Shown here: positions 34,329-46,900 of the stretch, piece after piece
How positions within the stretch are numbered: the stretch's first letter is position 1
Layout: each line of letters starts with the position of its first letter
NCBI GenBank assembly: GCA_025677825.1
Contig: JAIXMO010000007.1
Coordinates: 558,001 to 622,000 of the forward strand
Reading direction: 5' to 3'
Length of the DNA: 64,000 nt
Origin: Helicostylum pulchrum
Lineage: Eukaryota > Mucoromycota > Mucoromycetes > Mucorales > Mucoraceae
Program-made: the position numbers and the translations under genes
The notes under the pieces: model-generated
Told to the model about the DNA's origin: nothing
Databases searched by the model: none
What the model saw: only the letters and a program-made list of their open reading frames with translations

Positions 34329-35441
34329 ATGGTAAGCATAGAGAAATCAATTTGTGGAATACATAGAAACACCATCCATTACCCAAACACGAATAGATAA
34401 TGGATGGATGGATATGATGGAATGGGACGAGAGCGTTTTTTTTTATATAGTGGGTGGAAATTTTTATGAAATTACAATTCCTAATTTTACTTTTTTTCTT
34501 AGCCTTTCGTTAAGCAACAGAAGAACAAGGCCTACTTCAAGAGATACCAAGTCAAGTATCGTAGAAGAAGAGGTAAAATTAAAACAAAATTATCAACTCA
34601 TTGACTTTGTTATTAACTTTTTCTTTTTTTAGAGGGTAAGACCGATTACTATGCTCGTAAGAGACTTGTCGTTCAAGCCAAGAACAAGTACAACTCTCCC
34701 AAGTACAGACTTGTTGTTCGTTTCACCAACAAGGATATTGTCTGTCAAATTATTTACGCTAAGCTCCAAGGTGATTTCGTTCTCTCTGCCGCCTACGCTC
34801 ATGAACTTCCCCGTTACGGTGTTAAGGGTGGTTTGACTAACTGGGCCTCTGCTTATGCTACTGGTCTCCTCCTTGCTCGTCGTACTCTCGCCAAGCTCGG
34901 TCTTGCCGATAAGTATGAAGGTTTCGCTGAACCCGATGGTACCGTTCAACAAATCGAAGCCGCTGAGGATGCTCCCCGTCCTTTCAAGGCTTTCCTCGAT
35001 GTCGGTCTCGCTCGTACCTCCACTGGTGCCCGTGTCTTCGGTGCCATGAAGGGTGCCTCCGATGGTGGTATCTTTGTTCCCCATAACGGTAACCGTTTCC
35101 CCGGTTTCGATTTGGAGACCAAGACCAATGATGATGAACTCCTCCGTAACTATATCTACGGTGTTCATGTTGCTGAGTACATGGAATACCTCGAAGAAGA
35201 AGATGAGGAACGTTACAAGAAGCAATTCGCTACCTTCATCAAGAACGGTATCACCTCCGACAAGGTTGAGGATATGTACACTGAGGCTCACGAAGCCATC
35301 CGTGCTGATCCCTCCGCCAAGCTCGCCGAGAAGAAGGGTAAGCCCGCTAAGCCTTACCGTCGTCTCATCGCTCTTAACAAGAAGCAAAGACTTGCTAAGA
35401 TTAACGATGCCAAGGCTATCTTCGAAGCTAGCAGAGCTTAA
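34329..35441 (+). CDS. RPL5: 60S ribosomal protein L5 (uL18)
   Basis: Three exons (34329-34331, 34503-34572, 34633-35441) encode 293 residues. Exon 1 carries only the ATG, followed by a GTAAGC donor. Exon 2 gives [20 protein letters not shown] and exon 3 continues [19 protein letters not shown], the invariant uL18 N-terminus. Later hallmarks are [40 protein letters not shown] and the basic tail [17 protein letters not shown]. The protein binds 5S rRNA with uL5 and is assembled into the central protuberance of the 60S subunit. Codon use is strongly biased to C/T-ending preferred codons, as expected for very high expression. Confidence 0.97.
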
Positions 35442-35724
35442 CTTTTTGATCAAGTTCTTTTATTTGGTTATAAATAAATAAAATTATTTCTATTTCTGTA
35501 TGATTAATATATTCATATACAACTTTGTCTGGTTTGGATGATATGTGATAAGAGTGGTTTTTTTTATTGAAATAAATTAGAATAGTGTATGATTAGAAGG
35601 GGAAGGGAAAAAAAATATGGTTGGTTATAAAAAAGAAAAAAAAAAGGTTTAAAAGATATGAAAAAAAAATAGAGGTTTGGCGTATAATATGATGTGTGGG
35701 GCTTATATAATTAGTTGTAGAGTT

Positions 35725-37763
35725 TTAATCTGCATTACTGTTTTTTCTTGAAGGCATAGAAGTATTTGTAGGCAAAGGAGGAACAGGTTGACCTCTCTTT
35801 GCTAACATACTTCTTAATCTCAACGTAGAGCCAGGACCACGTTGCGCGGGTGTCTTTAATAAAGACTTCTTGGTACTATCAGGGGATGTCATATTGGCCG
35901 ATCCCGAAATCGCTGCAGCTGCAGTACTAGAGGACATCGATTGGTTCGATGTTTGCTGTGAAGGAGGTAATGGAATAGCAGTCTGTCGACTGCTACTTGA
36001 AGGAGGTGGCATAGATTGTCTGTGATTAACAGAGGGCGTAGATTTCATATAGACCAAGTTTGGCAATTCTCTACCTTGGTAAGGGGGTGTAGAAGAGGTC
36101 TTTTGTTGTTGCTGCTGCTGTATGTTACTTTGCTGCTGCTGCTGCTGCTGTTGTTGCTGTTGTTGTTGCTGTTGTTGTTGTTGTGTAATAGAAGTAGTGC
36201 GCACACGTGGTAAGCCAATGTTTGCTTTGACTTGAGTCAGACGAGGTCCAGCTGATTGTCTGTATAACTTTTTACTGGCAACTGCAGTTTGTGAAACTGG
36301 TATAACAGGTAAAGTTACAGGAAGAGGGGGGACAGGTGGAATAAAAGAATCAGCAGCCGTAACGGATGATGGAGTTCGACTATGCGACATTCTTCTTGTA
36401 GTAGTAGGTAATGTTCTTGTGGTAGTCGAAGTAGGTGGAGTGACAATATCTGCTGCTGAAACAGTAGATGGAGTTCGACTGTGAGAAGATCGTTTGATAG
36501 AGGTAGGAGTACTTTCATTTGATGATGATAAACTGTGTCTTACAGATGCTGATCGGGTTTGAGAAGAGGTAGATGGCGTCAATGTTATACCTGTGCCACT
36601 ATTGACTCTTCCATCATATGTAGCTCGTGACGAAGGAATAGGTTGCTAGATAAACAAGAGTTTAAATAAACGAACATGTACATATTATACTATTAACTTA
36701 CATTCTTTGATAACAATACGTCTTCACGATCTAATACAGCAATGATATCTTCTCCATTAACTAATAAAGGAGTATTTCTGGTATAGTTCATCCACAAAAA
36801 TACACCTTCGCGAATCTTATCGCCAAGCTATATATACACGTAAAAAATAAAATAAAAAAGGGTTAGGATTAAGCAAAATGTTTAAAATAATGGTGCAATG
36901 CCTAACCGTTTGAATTTCATCCAGCTTATTTCTGCGTCTAGCACTTCTTAATAAGATATTTCTTCTCTTCATATTACTCTTTGCTGAAAGCGAAATAGTT
37001 TTTGCGATATCCAAATCAACATATGCTTTTTGTAATACTTCAAAATCGTCTAAAATAATTTTGTTAGCTTTAAACCCTACATGTATACCTGTAGATCATG
37101 CAATCTTACCAGTTGTTCCAATAGCTGAGAAAAACTCGCCAGAATTAAGTTCCAAATCTCGAAGTAAATCGTTCAACTTTCTTAAAATGTGCTTTGGATC
37201 TGGCTTGTATCGAATTCTGGTAGTAAATAACCTGGCGTTACTCTATAATTTATTTTATTTTAGTAATCATGGTAACCTTGTATATCAATAACAACAAAAC
37301 TTACAAGTCTCTTTTCACTATTGGTACTTTCAATGGCACTTCCACTATTCGTACTGGCGGAAGAAGGCCTGCGAATTAAAGGTTGTTTTAATTGTAAAGG
37401 ATAAATACTGGTAGCAGACTTGATGGCGGAATCAAGCGATGCCTCGGCATTCATAAGCAAGCCTTCTTTATCAGGAGATAAACCAAAGTCTTTCAACATG
37501 CCTTCGATTTGGGTCGTGGTTGATTCAACTGTCGTTATGGCTTGATGCGTTAATTCCAATTGAGCCAACAATTCATTTAATTCGGCCGTCTTTAACGTTA
37601 AAATAGAGCGTAAATTGATGATGGTTTGAGTTCCTTCATCTAATTTTGCTAACAACATATTCACTGCATCTCCACCTCCAGTTCCTATTGGAGAAGTTTC
37701 CGATAAGGTTACTTTGGATGGTAGATCCACGAGTGGTTGTGAATCGCAATTCATGTTCATCAT
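35725..37763 (-). CDS. Unrecognised coiled-coil, basic, polyQ-containing protein
   Basis: Five exons (37763-37305, 37242-37110, 37049-36907, 36827-36702, 36645-35725) close in frame to 593 residues. Residues ~30-110 form a helical region (LLAKLDEGTQTIINLRSILT, then ELNELLAQLELTHQAI). A second helical part (HILRKLNDLLRDLELNSGEF, then NMKRRNILLRSARRRNKLDE) follows. The C-terminal half is disordered, rich in Ser/Thr/Pro/Arg, with two SHSRTPS(S/T)V repeats, a polyQ tract of ~22 residues encoded by CAG/CAA, and a basic end (LRLRSMLAKRGQPVPPLP). The layout is that of a cytoskeletal or cortical adaptor; a Kar9-like microtubule protein was considered but not supported. Function unknown. The exon 3 donor is GTTAGG, weaker than the rest. 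Confidence 0.75.
36113..36184. repeat. CAG/CAA trinucleotide repeat (polyQ)
   Basis: Minus-strand CAA/CAG run encoding most of a polyglutamine tract in the preceding gene. The 5' part (minus) is CAA-rich and the 3' part CAG-pure, so slippage is likely. Confidence 0.9.
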
Positions 37764-39019
37764 TATTGTTGTTATTGTTGTTTCCTCTCTCTTTTTTCTT
37801 TTTTTTTTAACAAGTGATGACTTGAAGAATAATGTTGATTCTTAAGTCTAACTGTTTTTAAAAAAAAGGGTCGTTAAATGAGGATATATAAAAAAAGAGA
37901 AGAGAGAGAGAGAGAGAGAGGGAAAAAAGGATAAAACAAGGTTGATAAAATGATGAGCGGAAAAAAAATTAAGATCCAGCACTATGTAAGTTTGTACAGT
38001 TTGTTATATGTATCATCTTGGATGATTGCCGGGGAACTGCAACTGATTGCGTAAAAGAATATATATAAAAAACCTGTTTAGCTTATAAGGTAAAAAAAAC
38101 AGATCAGATTAAAATAAGGATAGTCTCTACGTCAATAAGCAGATAGATTGTTTAGTTTATGTGTGTTTATGACACAGCCAAGAATTTGTTGTCCTGCATC
38201 GTATTCTAGTATCGTGCAATTCCCCCATTGATATCTATACTACAAAAGTAAATCCTACTACTGTTTTAATATGGAGAGCATGTCAATTATTTCTCCTAAT
38301 ACACTGTAAAAAAGCATGAGTTTTTTTTTTTTTTTTTGAACATTTTACCCCCAATACGTGTGATACTTATTATGTATCTAAGAAATACTTGAAGGTTTAA
38401 AAAGCACATGGATAAAACCACGCGATTTTTATTGATTCAGGTCCAACATTTTTTTATTCAGAAAACACGAATATAAGGGGACGATAGACGTTGAACGGGG
38501 TCAATTACATGATGCACCAGCATAGTCTTGAAATAAACCGGATGATCCTTTATATCAATAAGCTCACAAACATCTCTCTTTATACACATAAAGGCGGAAT
38601 TTCGCTTTGAATGGGCGGTAAACAAACTTTCGCTCATGGGAATCTACTGCAAATAGTAGGAACGCAACAGATTAAGTAAGCACAAAAGAAGCAGACCCTC
38701 AAAGGTATGGTTGTTTATTCAATTCAATCTCCAAAGAATAAAAAAAAAGAATAAAAAAAGAATTATAAACAAGTTCAACTTTATTTTTTTATGATTAAAA
38801 AAGGGAAATGTAGTATTAAATAAAGAAATGAATAGAGGTGTGAGGAGTGTATAAGTGTGCATATGGTTATGTGTTGCTTTTATATGTATATATATAAAAA
38901 AAAAGAGTGGCAAAAAGAAAAAAAAAAGTCGCATATTAATCGTATTTTTATTTCTTTAAAATGTTTCTTCTTTTTTTTTATGCACTCTTTTCCTTTTGGA
39001 AATTTATATATATATCTAT
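37764..39019. other. Intergenic region
   Basis: Contains a GA microsatellite at 37900-37921, poly-T at 38321-38337 and a TATA-rich stretch near 38880. No credible coding sequence seen. It holds the 5' region of the coiled-coil gene and the 3' end of the PDH E2 gene. Confidence 0.5.
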
Positions 39020-41025
39020 TTACAACATCATCTTAAGAGGGTTCTCCATGAAACCCTTGAAGGATTGCAACCAAGTAGCACCAACAGCACCATCAACAAC
39101 ACGGTGATCAGCACTCAAGGTAACTTCCATAACGTTGCGGACAGCGAAACCACTCTCGGTAGTCTCATCAGGAACAACCTTTTGTTGAGCTCCACCAACG
39201 GCCAAAATGCAAGATTGAGGAGGGTTGATAATAGCAGTAAAGTTGTTGATACCAAACATACCCAAGTTGGAGATAGTGAAAGATCCACCTTGGTATTCAG
39301 CAGGAGAAAGTTTACCGTCACGAGCACGAGCAGCTAAATCCTTGACTTGAGAAGAAATGGCAGACAAACCCTTACCTTCAGCAGAGGTGACAATGGGTGT
39401 AATCAAACCGGTAGGTGTAGCAACAGCAACACAAATATCAGCAGAGTTGTATTGTCTGATGAAATCTCCTTGCCAGGCAGCGTTAACTTCAGGAACTTGC
39501 TTGAGAGAAAGAGCAGAAGCCTTGATAACGAAATCGTTAACAGAGAGCTTATACTTTCCTTCAGCGGACTTGTTGAGAACTTCACGCAACTTGTTGGTCT
39601 TATCCATGTTGATTTCAACAGTCAAGTAGTAATGAGGAACAGTTTGCTTGGACTCGGTCAAACGAGAAGCAATGATCTTTCTCATGCTGGTGGTAGGAAT
39701 ATCAGTGTATGCAGCTCCAGAAACGCCTTGGGGAGCGTAAGCAGCGGGAATTTGAGCAGGTGCAGCGGCGGCGGCAGCAGCAGCAGGTGCAGCAGGTGCA
39801 GCAGCAGCAGGTGCTATATAATAGTTACGATTTTAGCTTTCTCTCTCTTTTTTTTGCCTTCTTACAAAAAAGATATGCTTACCTTTGTAGCTTTCAACAT
39901 CATCCTTGGTGATGACACCACCGTGAGCGGAACCCTTAACAAGAGAAATATCAAGACCACGTTCATCAGCAATTTTCTATTTTTAAATTAGTATACATGA
40001 ATTCATCTATTTTGTACTTTAAACTTACTCTGGCAAGAGGACTGGCCAATACACGACCACCGTGAGAAGGAGTGGCTTCGGACTTAGATTCAGCAACGGG
40101 GGCAGGAGCCTCAGACTTGGTCTCTTCCTTTGCAGGCTCAGCAGCAGCGGGAGCAGGAACATCACCAGCAATATCAGCAGCAGAGAAGTTTTCGAAAGCG
40201 GCAATATCAGCAGCGTCTTCAACAAAGACGGCAATGGGCTAAATAAACCGAAAAAAAAGGACGTTAGACAAACTGTGTGTGCTCTTCATCTCTTCCATCT
40301 TGCTATATTCCCATTTTAACCCAGACAGCCCCAATTTTTTTTTTTGTCCTAGTGTATTTTTTTAAAAAAAAACCGTTTAGATATTTACCTGACCAACGGC
40401 AATATCCTTAGCACCACTGTCAACTAAGACCTTGGCAAGGAAACCTTCCTCTTGACATTCAAAGTCCATTTGAGCCTTATCGGTCTCAATTTCTACTAAA
40501 ACATCACCAGGTTGAATTTCATCTCCAACCTTCTTATTCCAAACACCAATACCACCAGCAGTCATACTAAAAAAGAACTACATATTAGAAACCAATACAA
40601 CCATATCAGCTAACCATTCAACTTACGTAGGAGATAAAGCAGGCATAGAAATGACATTATGAGCAGGTAAAGCTATAAAATATAGTTTTAAAACGAGTGC
40701 AGGTAAGTTTGTTTGTTTTTTTTCTTTTCTTTACCAGCAGAGCTATAAAGTCTGGAGTCCTTAGCAGAGACTTGGTTAGCTAAAGTACGGAGAGCAATAA
40801 ACTTGGGAGCACTAGGATGAATAGTTTTTTTTTTTAAAAAAAAAAGTTAACTTGGGAATCCATATTAAGAATCTTTGAGGAATATTTTTTTTATTATTAT
40901 TACCAAGTGGAAGCGAAGGCGCGTACAGAAGCGTGCTTGGCAAGAACAGGGGTGGTTCTAGCAGCTGTGATACGGGCAGTGGAGGTAATACCTCTCATAA
41001 CTTGACGTCTAATAGCAGCGGACAT
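39020..41025 (-). CDS. LAT1: Dihydrolipoyl acetyltransferase, pyruvate dehydrogenase E2
   Basis: Seven exons (41025-40904, 40811-40735, 40672-40627, 40566-40389, 40238-40029, 39976-39883, 39813-39020) close in frame to 506 residues. An Arg/Ala-rich mitochondrial presequence ([20 protein letters not shown]) leads to a lipoyl domain ([18 protein letters not shown], lipoylated Lys in [10 protein letters not shown]). Next are an Ala/Pro/Lys linker, a peripheral subunit-binding domain ([20 protein letters not shown]) and a second Ala/Pro linker. The catalytic domain opens at [20 protein letters not shown] and holds the active-site DHRVVDG and terminal PLKMML. It transfers the acetyl group from lipoate to CoA in the PDH complex core of the mitochondrial matrix. 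The long catalytic exon shows biased codon use. Confidence 0.96.
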
Positions 41026-42445
41026 AGTCTATCTAATATTTCTGATACAGAAGGTGTAAAAAGGGGAAAAAAAAGAGAAGGGTGGAAAAAAGAGAGGTAA
41101 ATAAAATAAAATAAAATATTTTTTTTTATTAGCTGGAAAACCCAGGATAAGTCGGTTAAAACAACCCCAAAACGCAGCTAAAAAATATGTGACCATTTTT
41201 ACGGATCTTTACGTGTGCACTATCGATGTAGAAAAAAGAATTTAATGATTTTGTTTTTGTTTTTGGGCACAGCTCTTTTGTCTATAAATCGAAGCGTTTT
41301 TATTTCATAACCTAGTATCTAGAAGAAGAAGAAAAGAGTGTTTATCGTTCGTATTTCAACTTGAATAAGTAGTCTTTTCTTCTTCAAAAAGTATTCGAAT
41401 TTCTCCTATATAATGGTTTGGTCGTACACGTGTATTCCTTTTCAAGATATATATTTTTCGCGAGAACTTTGAAGTATATCTTGGGTATTGAGCTATATAT
41501 CAATCAGTAGAGGGATAAGAGTCTAAATCAATACTGATTTTAAAGAAAACAAACCACTCGCATTTGGAATTATACAACAGAGCGTCTCATAGTAACTTAT
41601 TGATCATTAGTAGTATTGTGAACGAGTCATACATTTTGTTTATTTGTGTTTGACTCATATCTGTCAAGGCGCTAATGTTTCTCGAAACCATGAACAAGTA
41701 CTTGATTAAGTCTACCCATTTTTTTTTTACTGGTAATATACAGTCAGAAAAAATTGTTTTTGTCTACGACTTTTAAGATTAGCGAATACTTGATTTTTAA
41801 CGATTGCCTAGCAACTGATTTAATTTTTAATGTTTGCCTGGCAACTACCATATATTTCCTTATTGGTGTCATCGCCAAAGTCGACGCGCGGGTAATAAAA
41901 AAACTCTCGAGATATCACAAGTAACTCCACGCATTCATGTGTTAGGTTTTCTGCATTACTGATTATATATTTCTGAGCAGATGCTACTAAAATTTCAAAC
42001 ATGCAACTCGTTATTATTTTAATCGTATTTTATTTTTAGGCTCTTTGCTTCATATAAAAAGATGCCATCTCATTACGCGAGTTCCCTAGCAATTATTTCC
42101 GGAACTGCTACTTAATATTTTTTATTGTTAAAGTTGGCATAGTCACATAATAACCCATAGCCTGGTATGTGCATATAAATTCTCGGTAAAGCACTACCCA
42201 TCTTATTGCACTATTTTACGTACCATACTGAAAGACTAGTAATAAATGATTATCATTATTGCCAGAAAACTGAGATCCATGTTTAGACTGAATATGTGCC
42301 AATCATAATCATCTATTAATCTAAAATTGATGACGTACAGAGATTGTGTCCAGCCGAAAATTTTCCCCTGGTGATTTTATCATTATATTTTATTTTTTCA
42401 AGCTTCCCCACCTTTCTTTTTTCACCAAAAAATAAATAATTCAAA
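41026..42445. other. Divergent intergenic region
   Basis: 1.4 kb between the PDH E2 and ATP synthase subunit K starts. No gene recognised. A 60-codon minus-strand frame at 41820-42002 has no supporting features. A TAAAA repeat occurs near 41103-41117, and T-tracts lie before the subunit K start. Confidence 0.5.
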
Positions 42446-42776
42446 ATGGCTGGATCATACACTATTGCCGGTAAAGTTATCCCCAACTACAAGGTAAAAT
42501 ACAACAACAATATAGCGACGAGAAAAAGTGTTTAAATCGACGTTACATTTAAAAAAATACATGCAAAAAAAAAAAACTTTCATTAACATTATTTATTTTT
42601 TAAAATAGATCTCCATGTTCTTCATTGGTGCTTATGCCGCCGCTGCTGGTGCTGCCATCATGAAGCCTAAGGCTCCTCAAGCTGCCACTCCTCCTATCCA
42701 AGCCAGCTCTTCTGATGAGGAAGCTTTCATTCGTGAATTCCTTGCCAAGGCCGAAGCTGACGAGAAGAAGAATTAA
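42446..42776 (+). CDS. ATP19: ATP synthase subunit K (Atp19 family)
   Basis: Two exons (42446-42493, 42609-42776) encode 71 residues. The protein opens MAGSYTIAGKVIPNYKISM, has one transmembrane helix (MFFIGAYAAAAGAAIM) and ends with a charged segment SSSDEEAFIREFLAKAEAD. Fungal subunit K proteins have this size and layout, with the YTIAG/R...IP opening and an EEx-FI-x-xFL tail. It is an accessory subunit associated with F1Fo-ATP synthase dimers in the mitochondrial inner membrane. Identification rests on short motifs, so some doubt remains. The intron has GTAAAA and ATAG borders. Confidence 0.75.
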
Positions 42777-43279
42777 ACAGTTTAATTTTTTTTTTAAAAA
42801 AAAGAAGCTCTCACTTATATAAAATAAATAGTCAATACAACGAATAACTAATACGTCAATGTATTTTTTCGATAAGTTTATTACGAGTAGCAGAAAGGTG
42901 AAAAGTAACAAAGAAAAATATGCGAAACTGTGTAAATATACATTTGTTTTTTTTTTATGTGTGTAGCGGGGTTGTATCGAAATGACATGCTTCAAGTCAT
43001 GTTTTAGGTATACACATACAGAAAAAAAAAGACCTACTTGGTTAAAGTATATGTATGAAAGAAAGGAAATGTGTTTTTCTTTATTTTTTAATTTCATCTA
43101 AGACTTCATTTTTTAATAAAATGAAAAAAAAAATAAGTACAAATGGAATACATATCCTTTTTTTTTAAGAAAAAAAAAGGTGTGTTTAATAAACTACAGG
43201 TGAAAAAGGTATTAAAAAAGAGGAAGGGAAAAAGAATGCAAATTGGTTAGAAAAAAAGAGTGTTTAAGTTTCTCTTTTT
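42777..43279. other. Convergent 3' intergenic region
   Basis: AT-rich sequence between the 3' ends of the subunit K and double-psi beta-barrel genes. A minus-strand frame at 42600-43097 is a shadow of subunit K plus low complexity. A [23 protein letters not shown] foldback occurs near 43160. Confidence 0.5.
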
Positions 43280-43903
43280 TTACTTCTTGGGACCCATCTT
43301 GGGTTGAATAGACTTGGGACAAGAAACAACCTTCCAAGAAATATCGACAATACCATCGTTAAGAGTGGCAAGCTTCCTGAAGGCAGCAGGAGTTAAGTCA
43401 ATAGCTTTGTTGACGACACAACCGGCACACTTATCAACAATCTTGACAACAACAGACTTCTTCTTGTTCTTGTTGTTAGTGATCTTCATGCATCTATAAC
43501 AGTTTTCAAATTTCTTCATGGCCTGATAAAAAAATAACATCGTTAAATATTGATCACAAAAAGTATGTATTCATATTTGTAACGTTACCATAGCACCAAT
43601 CATACTGTTGACTGAAGCAGAGTAACCAGGAAGACCGTTACGACCATAACAAGCAGCATTTTTCAAATCACTTCCAGAGTACCTATTAAGTAGAACGTTA
43701 CTTAGAAAAAAGTACAAATGTTTTCTTTTTGGTTAAAATCTTTACCATGTACCGCGACCACCACGCTTTTCGAGACTTTCAGTAGAATTGTTAAATTCCA
43801 TTACGGTGGCAAACCCGCGACCTTGAAGTTCGAAGGCTTGAGCAACATTGATGATAGATGCAATGACAAGTGCGCAAAGGGAGATACAAGCAAGAAGCTT
43901 CAT
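43280..43903 (-). CDS. Secreted RlpA/expansin-like double-psi beta-barrel protein
   Basis: Three exons (43903-43746, 43682-43589, 43522-43280) encode 164 residues. A signal peptide (MKLLACISLCALVIASIINV) ends around Ala23-Phe24. A short pro-like region with EKRGGRG, a possible Kex2 KR site, leads to the barrel: GTWYSGSDLKNAACYGRNG, CYRCMKIT, KIVDKCAGCVVNKAIDLTP, then VDISWKVVSCP. This is the layout of small fungal DPBB proteins (barwin/RlpA-like, often labelled riboflavin-aldehyde-forming-enzyme-like). It lacks the C-terminal carbohydrate-binding half of true expansins. Six or more Cys fit disulfides in an extracellular protein. Likely a cell-wall or apoplastic protein. Exact role unknown. 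Confidence 0.85.
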
Positions 43904-46900
43904 TTTATTTTATTTTTCGATTAATGAACGGAAAAAAAGTAAGGAAAGTTTGTTTGGTTAAAATAATACAAAGAAGAAGAAGAAGAGAGGAAGAAAAAAA
44001 AGGGGAGGGGCGAGATAGACCTTTAAGCTATTAAAAAAAACCAGACTCGCTTGGGTTTTGTGAAATGATGCTAAGGCTACACAAATCTAATTAAATGAAA
44101 TGTTCAGTAGGAGTTCAACTGTACATTTTAGGAAACTCGTGTATCATTCTATCCTCTTTAAAGTTTTTTCTTTGGCACAAAAAAAGTGATCTTCCCGCTT
44201 AGATTACTTTTTGCCACACTGATAGATTTATATCAGAAACTCGTACTTGTATTATTGTTTATATTGGGTCTAGATTTCCGTGAAAACAACACGTATATAA
44301 ATAACAATTCTCGATAACCTAAACACGTTTATTATTTATATATTCTTCTAATTTTTCTTTCAACATAAACTAAAATTACTATTAGTTTATTCGGGGAGTG
44401 ACGATTTTGTTGTTGGGAAAGCCCCAATAAAGATCTGAAAAAAAAAGCCTGTGAAATTATTTGTTGGTAGTGGTTCCACCTTAACATACACATCATTTCT
44501 TAAAATGAACATATACGCTTTTCCTTGCAAAAAAACCCTAATCTTTTTGTTCCTCTTTGTAACTTGATTTTATTTTAAGGTGCCGAAATGTAGTACTTGA
44601 ACCTTTATTAAGAATTAAAAGTACATGTTTGGAAATGGATCTTGACATTTGTTTCCCGTTTTAAAAATACATCATGAACACAACAGATATTGGTTGATCC
44701 AATGATTGTTTTAGAGTCCTCGAATTGGGCTTGAAACAGTTTTATTAGGCTTTTTTAGACTTGATGAGAGTAATTTTGCTTAATCACAGGCGTGCAATAT
44801 CTTATGAGCAAGTGATGTACGTGTGTCAGGTGAACTCTATCATTTGCAAATGGATGTGTACGCTTCCTTTTACTATTCATCGTATTGCTAATGAATAGAG
44901 AAAAAAAATGTTACGACAAATAAAAAGGAGGTTTCATTATATTCATAGATCAATACTATACCTATTTTATCCTGTAATATGTTATTTTAAGCGTACAATA
45001 TTATTTAATTATTGCAGCAAATACATATTTAATAATAGAAGCACGTTTATAGATATTTGGTTTCTTCCTCCTATCTTTTGCCCATGATTAAGTAAGACGG
45101 GAGACTATAGTTACATGTATTTGTGAACGTAGTTTTTTTTGTGAAAAGTAGTTTTTGTTTGTGCAAGTAAAAAATGACTCTCTCTTTTATTTGTGTAGCA
45201 CTTTTATTATTTATTTTTTACTTTATCTTGTGGAACTATGAAGCCAACCTTTTTTTTTTTTTTTGCTATAGACCCAAAATCAAACCTTGTAAACCAATTA
45301 AATTTTTTTCTTCAAGCAACCTATCGGCAATTGGACAACTGGCGTAATTTTAACCCGATAACTATAAAGCAGCATCTGTACGGCTCTTTCATCGTTCAAG
45401 TACTCGTCTATTAAAAGGCTAGTTTAATAGTTAAGATTAACTTAAAAAAAACCCCCCTTTTGTAAGTATAAATATCTTGACATAAACGATAAAATCCTAG
45501 TTTGTCGTAACTGCTATGTCACACCTCCCATAAATAAAATACTAAATATCGCCGTGTTCATACGAATAACACTAAGCAATTCGGATTATTTGATTACGTT
45601 CTAGATGTATTTCAAAAAGCTCTACAAAATGATTTATGGACCTGTCATATAATAAATGCAATGCTAAATGGACCTATTTATCATGACTAAATTCCTATTT
45701 ATTCCGTCTTTTTTACAAATAAATATGATGTGTGTATATCTTTTAAAAGGCAGGATTAGACACTATTCTTTTATTAAGGAGTGTTGAGCATATGTTTTGT
45801 ATTATTATCAGTCAGAAGAACAGATGAAGGAGAATGGAAATATCAAACGATACGAGTGCAACGGCTGAAATTGCTAAGGACATACGGACGTCTAAGTTTT
45901 ATAAAGATAAAATAAGAACTGTATTATCAAAAAAAAAAACTGAATTGACTTAAAAGCTTCACTGAATCTTACGGAGGTACTCTGCAGATACACTATCCTT
46001 TATTAGCATGTCCAAATTAGAGGCAACTGTATACGCTTTATATCGTCAAGGAAATTTCCACAATATCCTTACTAAAAACTTATTTGTTAAAAGATGGAGG
46101 GGGGGGGGGGGCAAGAGTGATATCTAGTTTAAATTTGTATGTATTGAAGCGCAACATGCTTATTTATTTAATAGTAATAGTAAAAGGGGTCAATCTGATT
46201 ATTGTTTAAAACTCGAAAAAAAAAATTTTTATCCAAAGATCCCCATACTTTCCAATGTAACATTGAGTGTAAGGTACTCCCGGATGACTCTTTCCGAAGA
46301 AGGGAAAAAGTATAGACTGGGATGTGTAACAAGTGATAGTTATGACATGTAAATAAATAAAAAATAGAAATGTCACTTTTTGTTCTTTTGCAAAGAAAGC
46401 ACTTTACTCATAATGCAATTATAAAAGTATTAATAGTTTTTAGCTCAGTTAATTAGCCGGGCTTACGGTTTCTTATAATTATGTTCTATTTATACCATCT
46501 ATCGCCTGTGATGTAATCTAGTTACAGAAAACTCACTTCAAAAAAAGAAATGAACCTGGTCTCTTTTAAAAAAAGATTATCGTAAATGAAAAATTAGGTC
46601 ATGTCGAAAAAAAAAGATGATTGAATCTGCGCTTATTATTATACTACCTCGAAATAATAGTGATCAGCAAAATAGAACTTTCTATTAAACTATACTCTTC
46701 GCGAATGTTACTTCTAAAAAAGTATTTTTATTTCTGGGCACTTCCGATCTTACACTAACCAAATTGAATAAGGTTTTCAACTTTTTAATTTCGTGCAACT
46801 TACATAATATGCCGAAGAAAGAAAAGGAATGCTCTTTTTTTTATTGCTAAAAAGGATAATTATTAAAATACAGTTGCTTTTTAATATATTTAACAATGGC

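Noticed and set aside
34629..35453. 274-codon minus-strand frame opposite RPL5
   Set aside because: Antisense shadow of RPL5 caused by its strongly biased codons.
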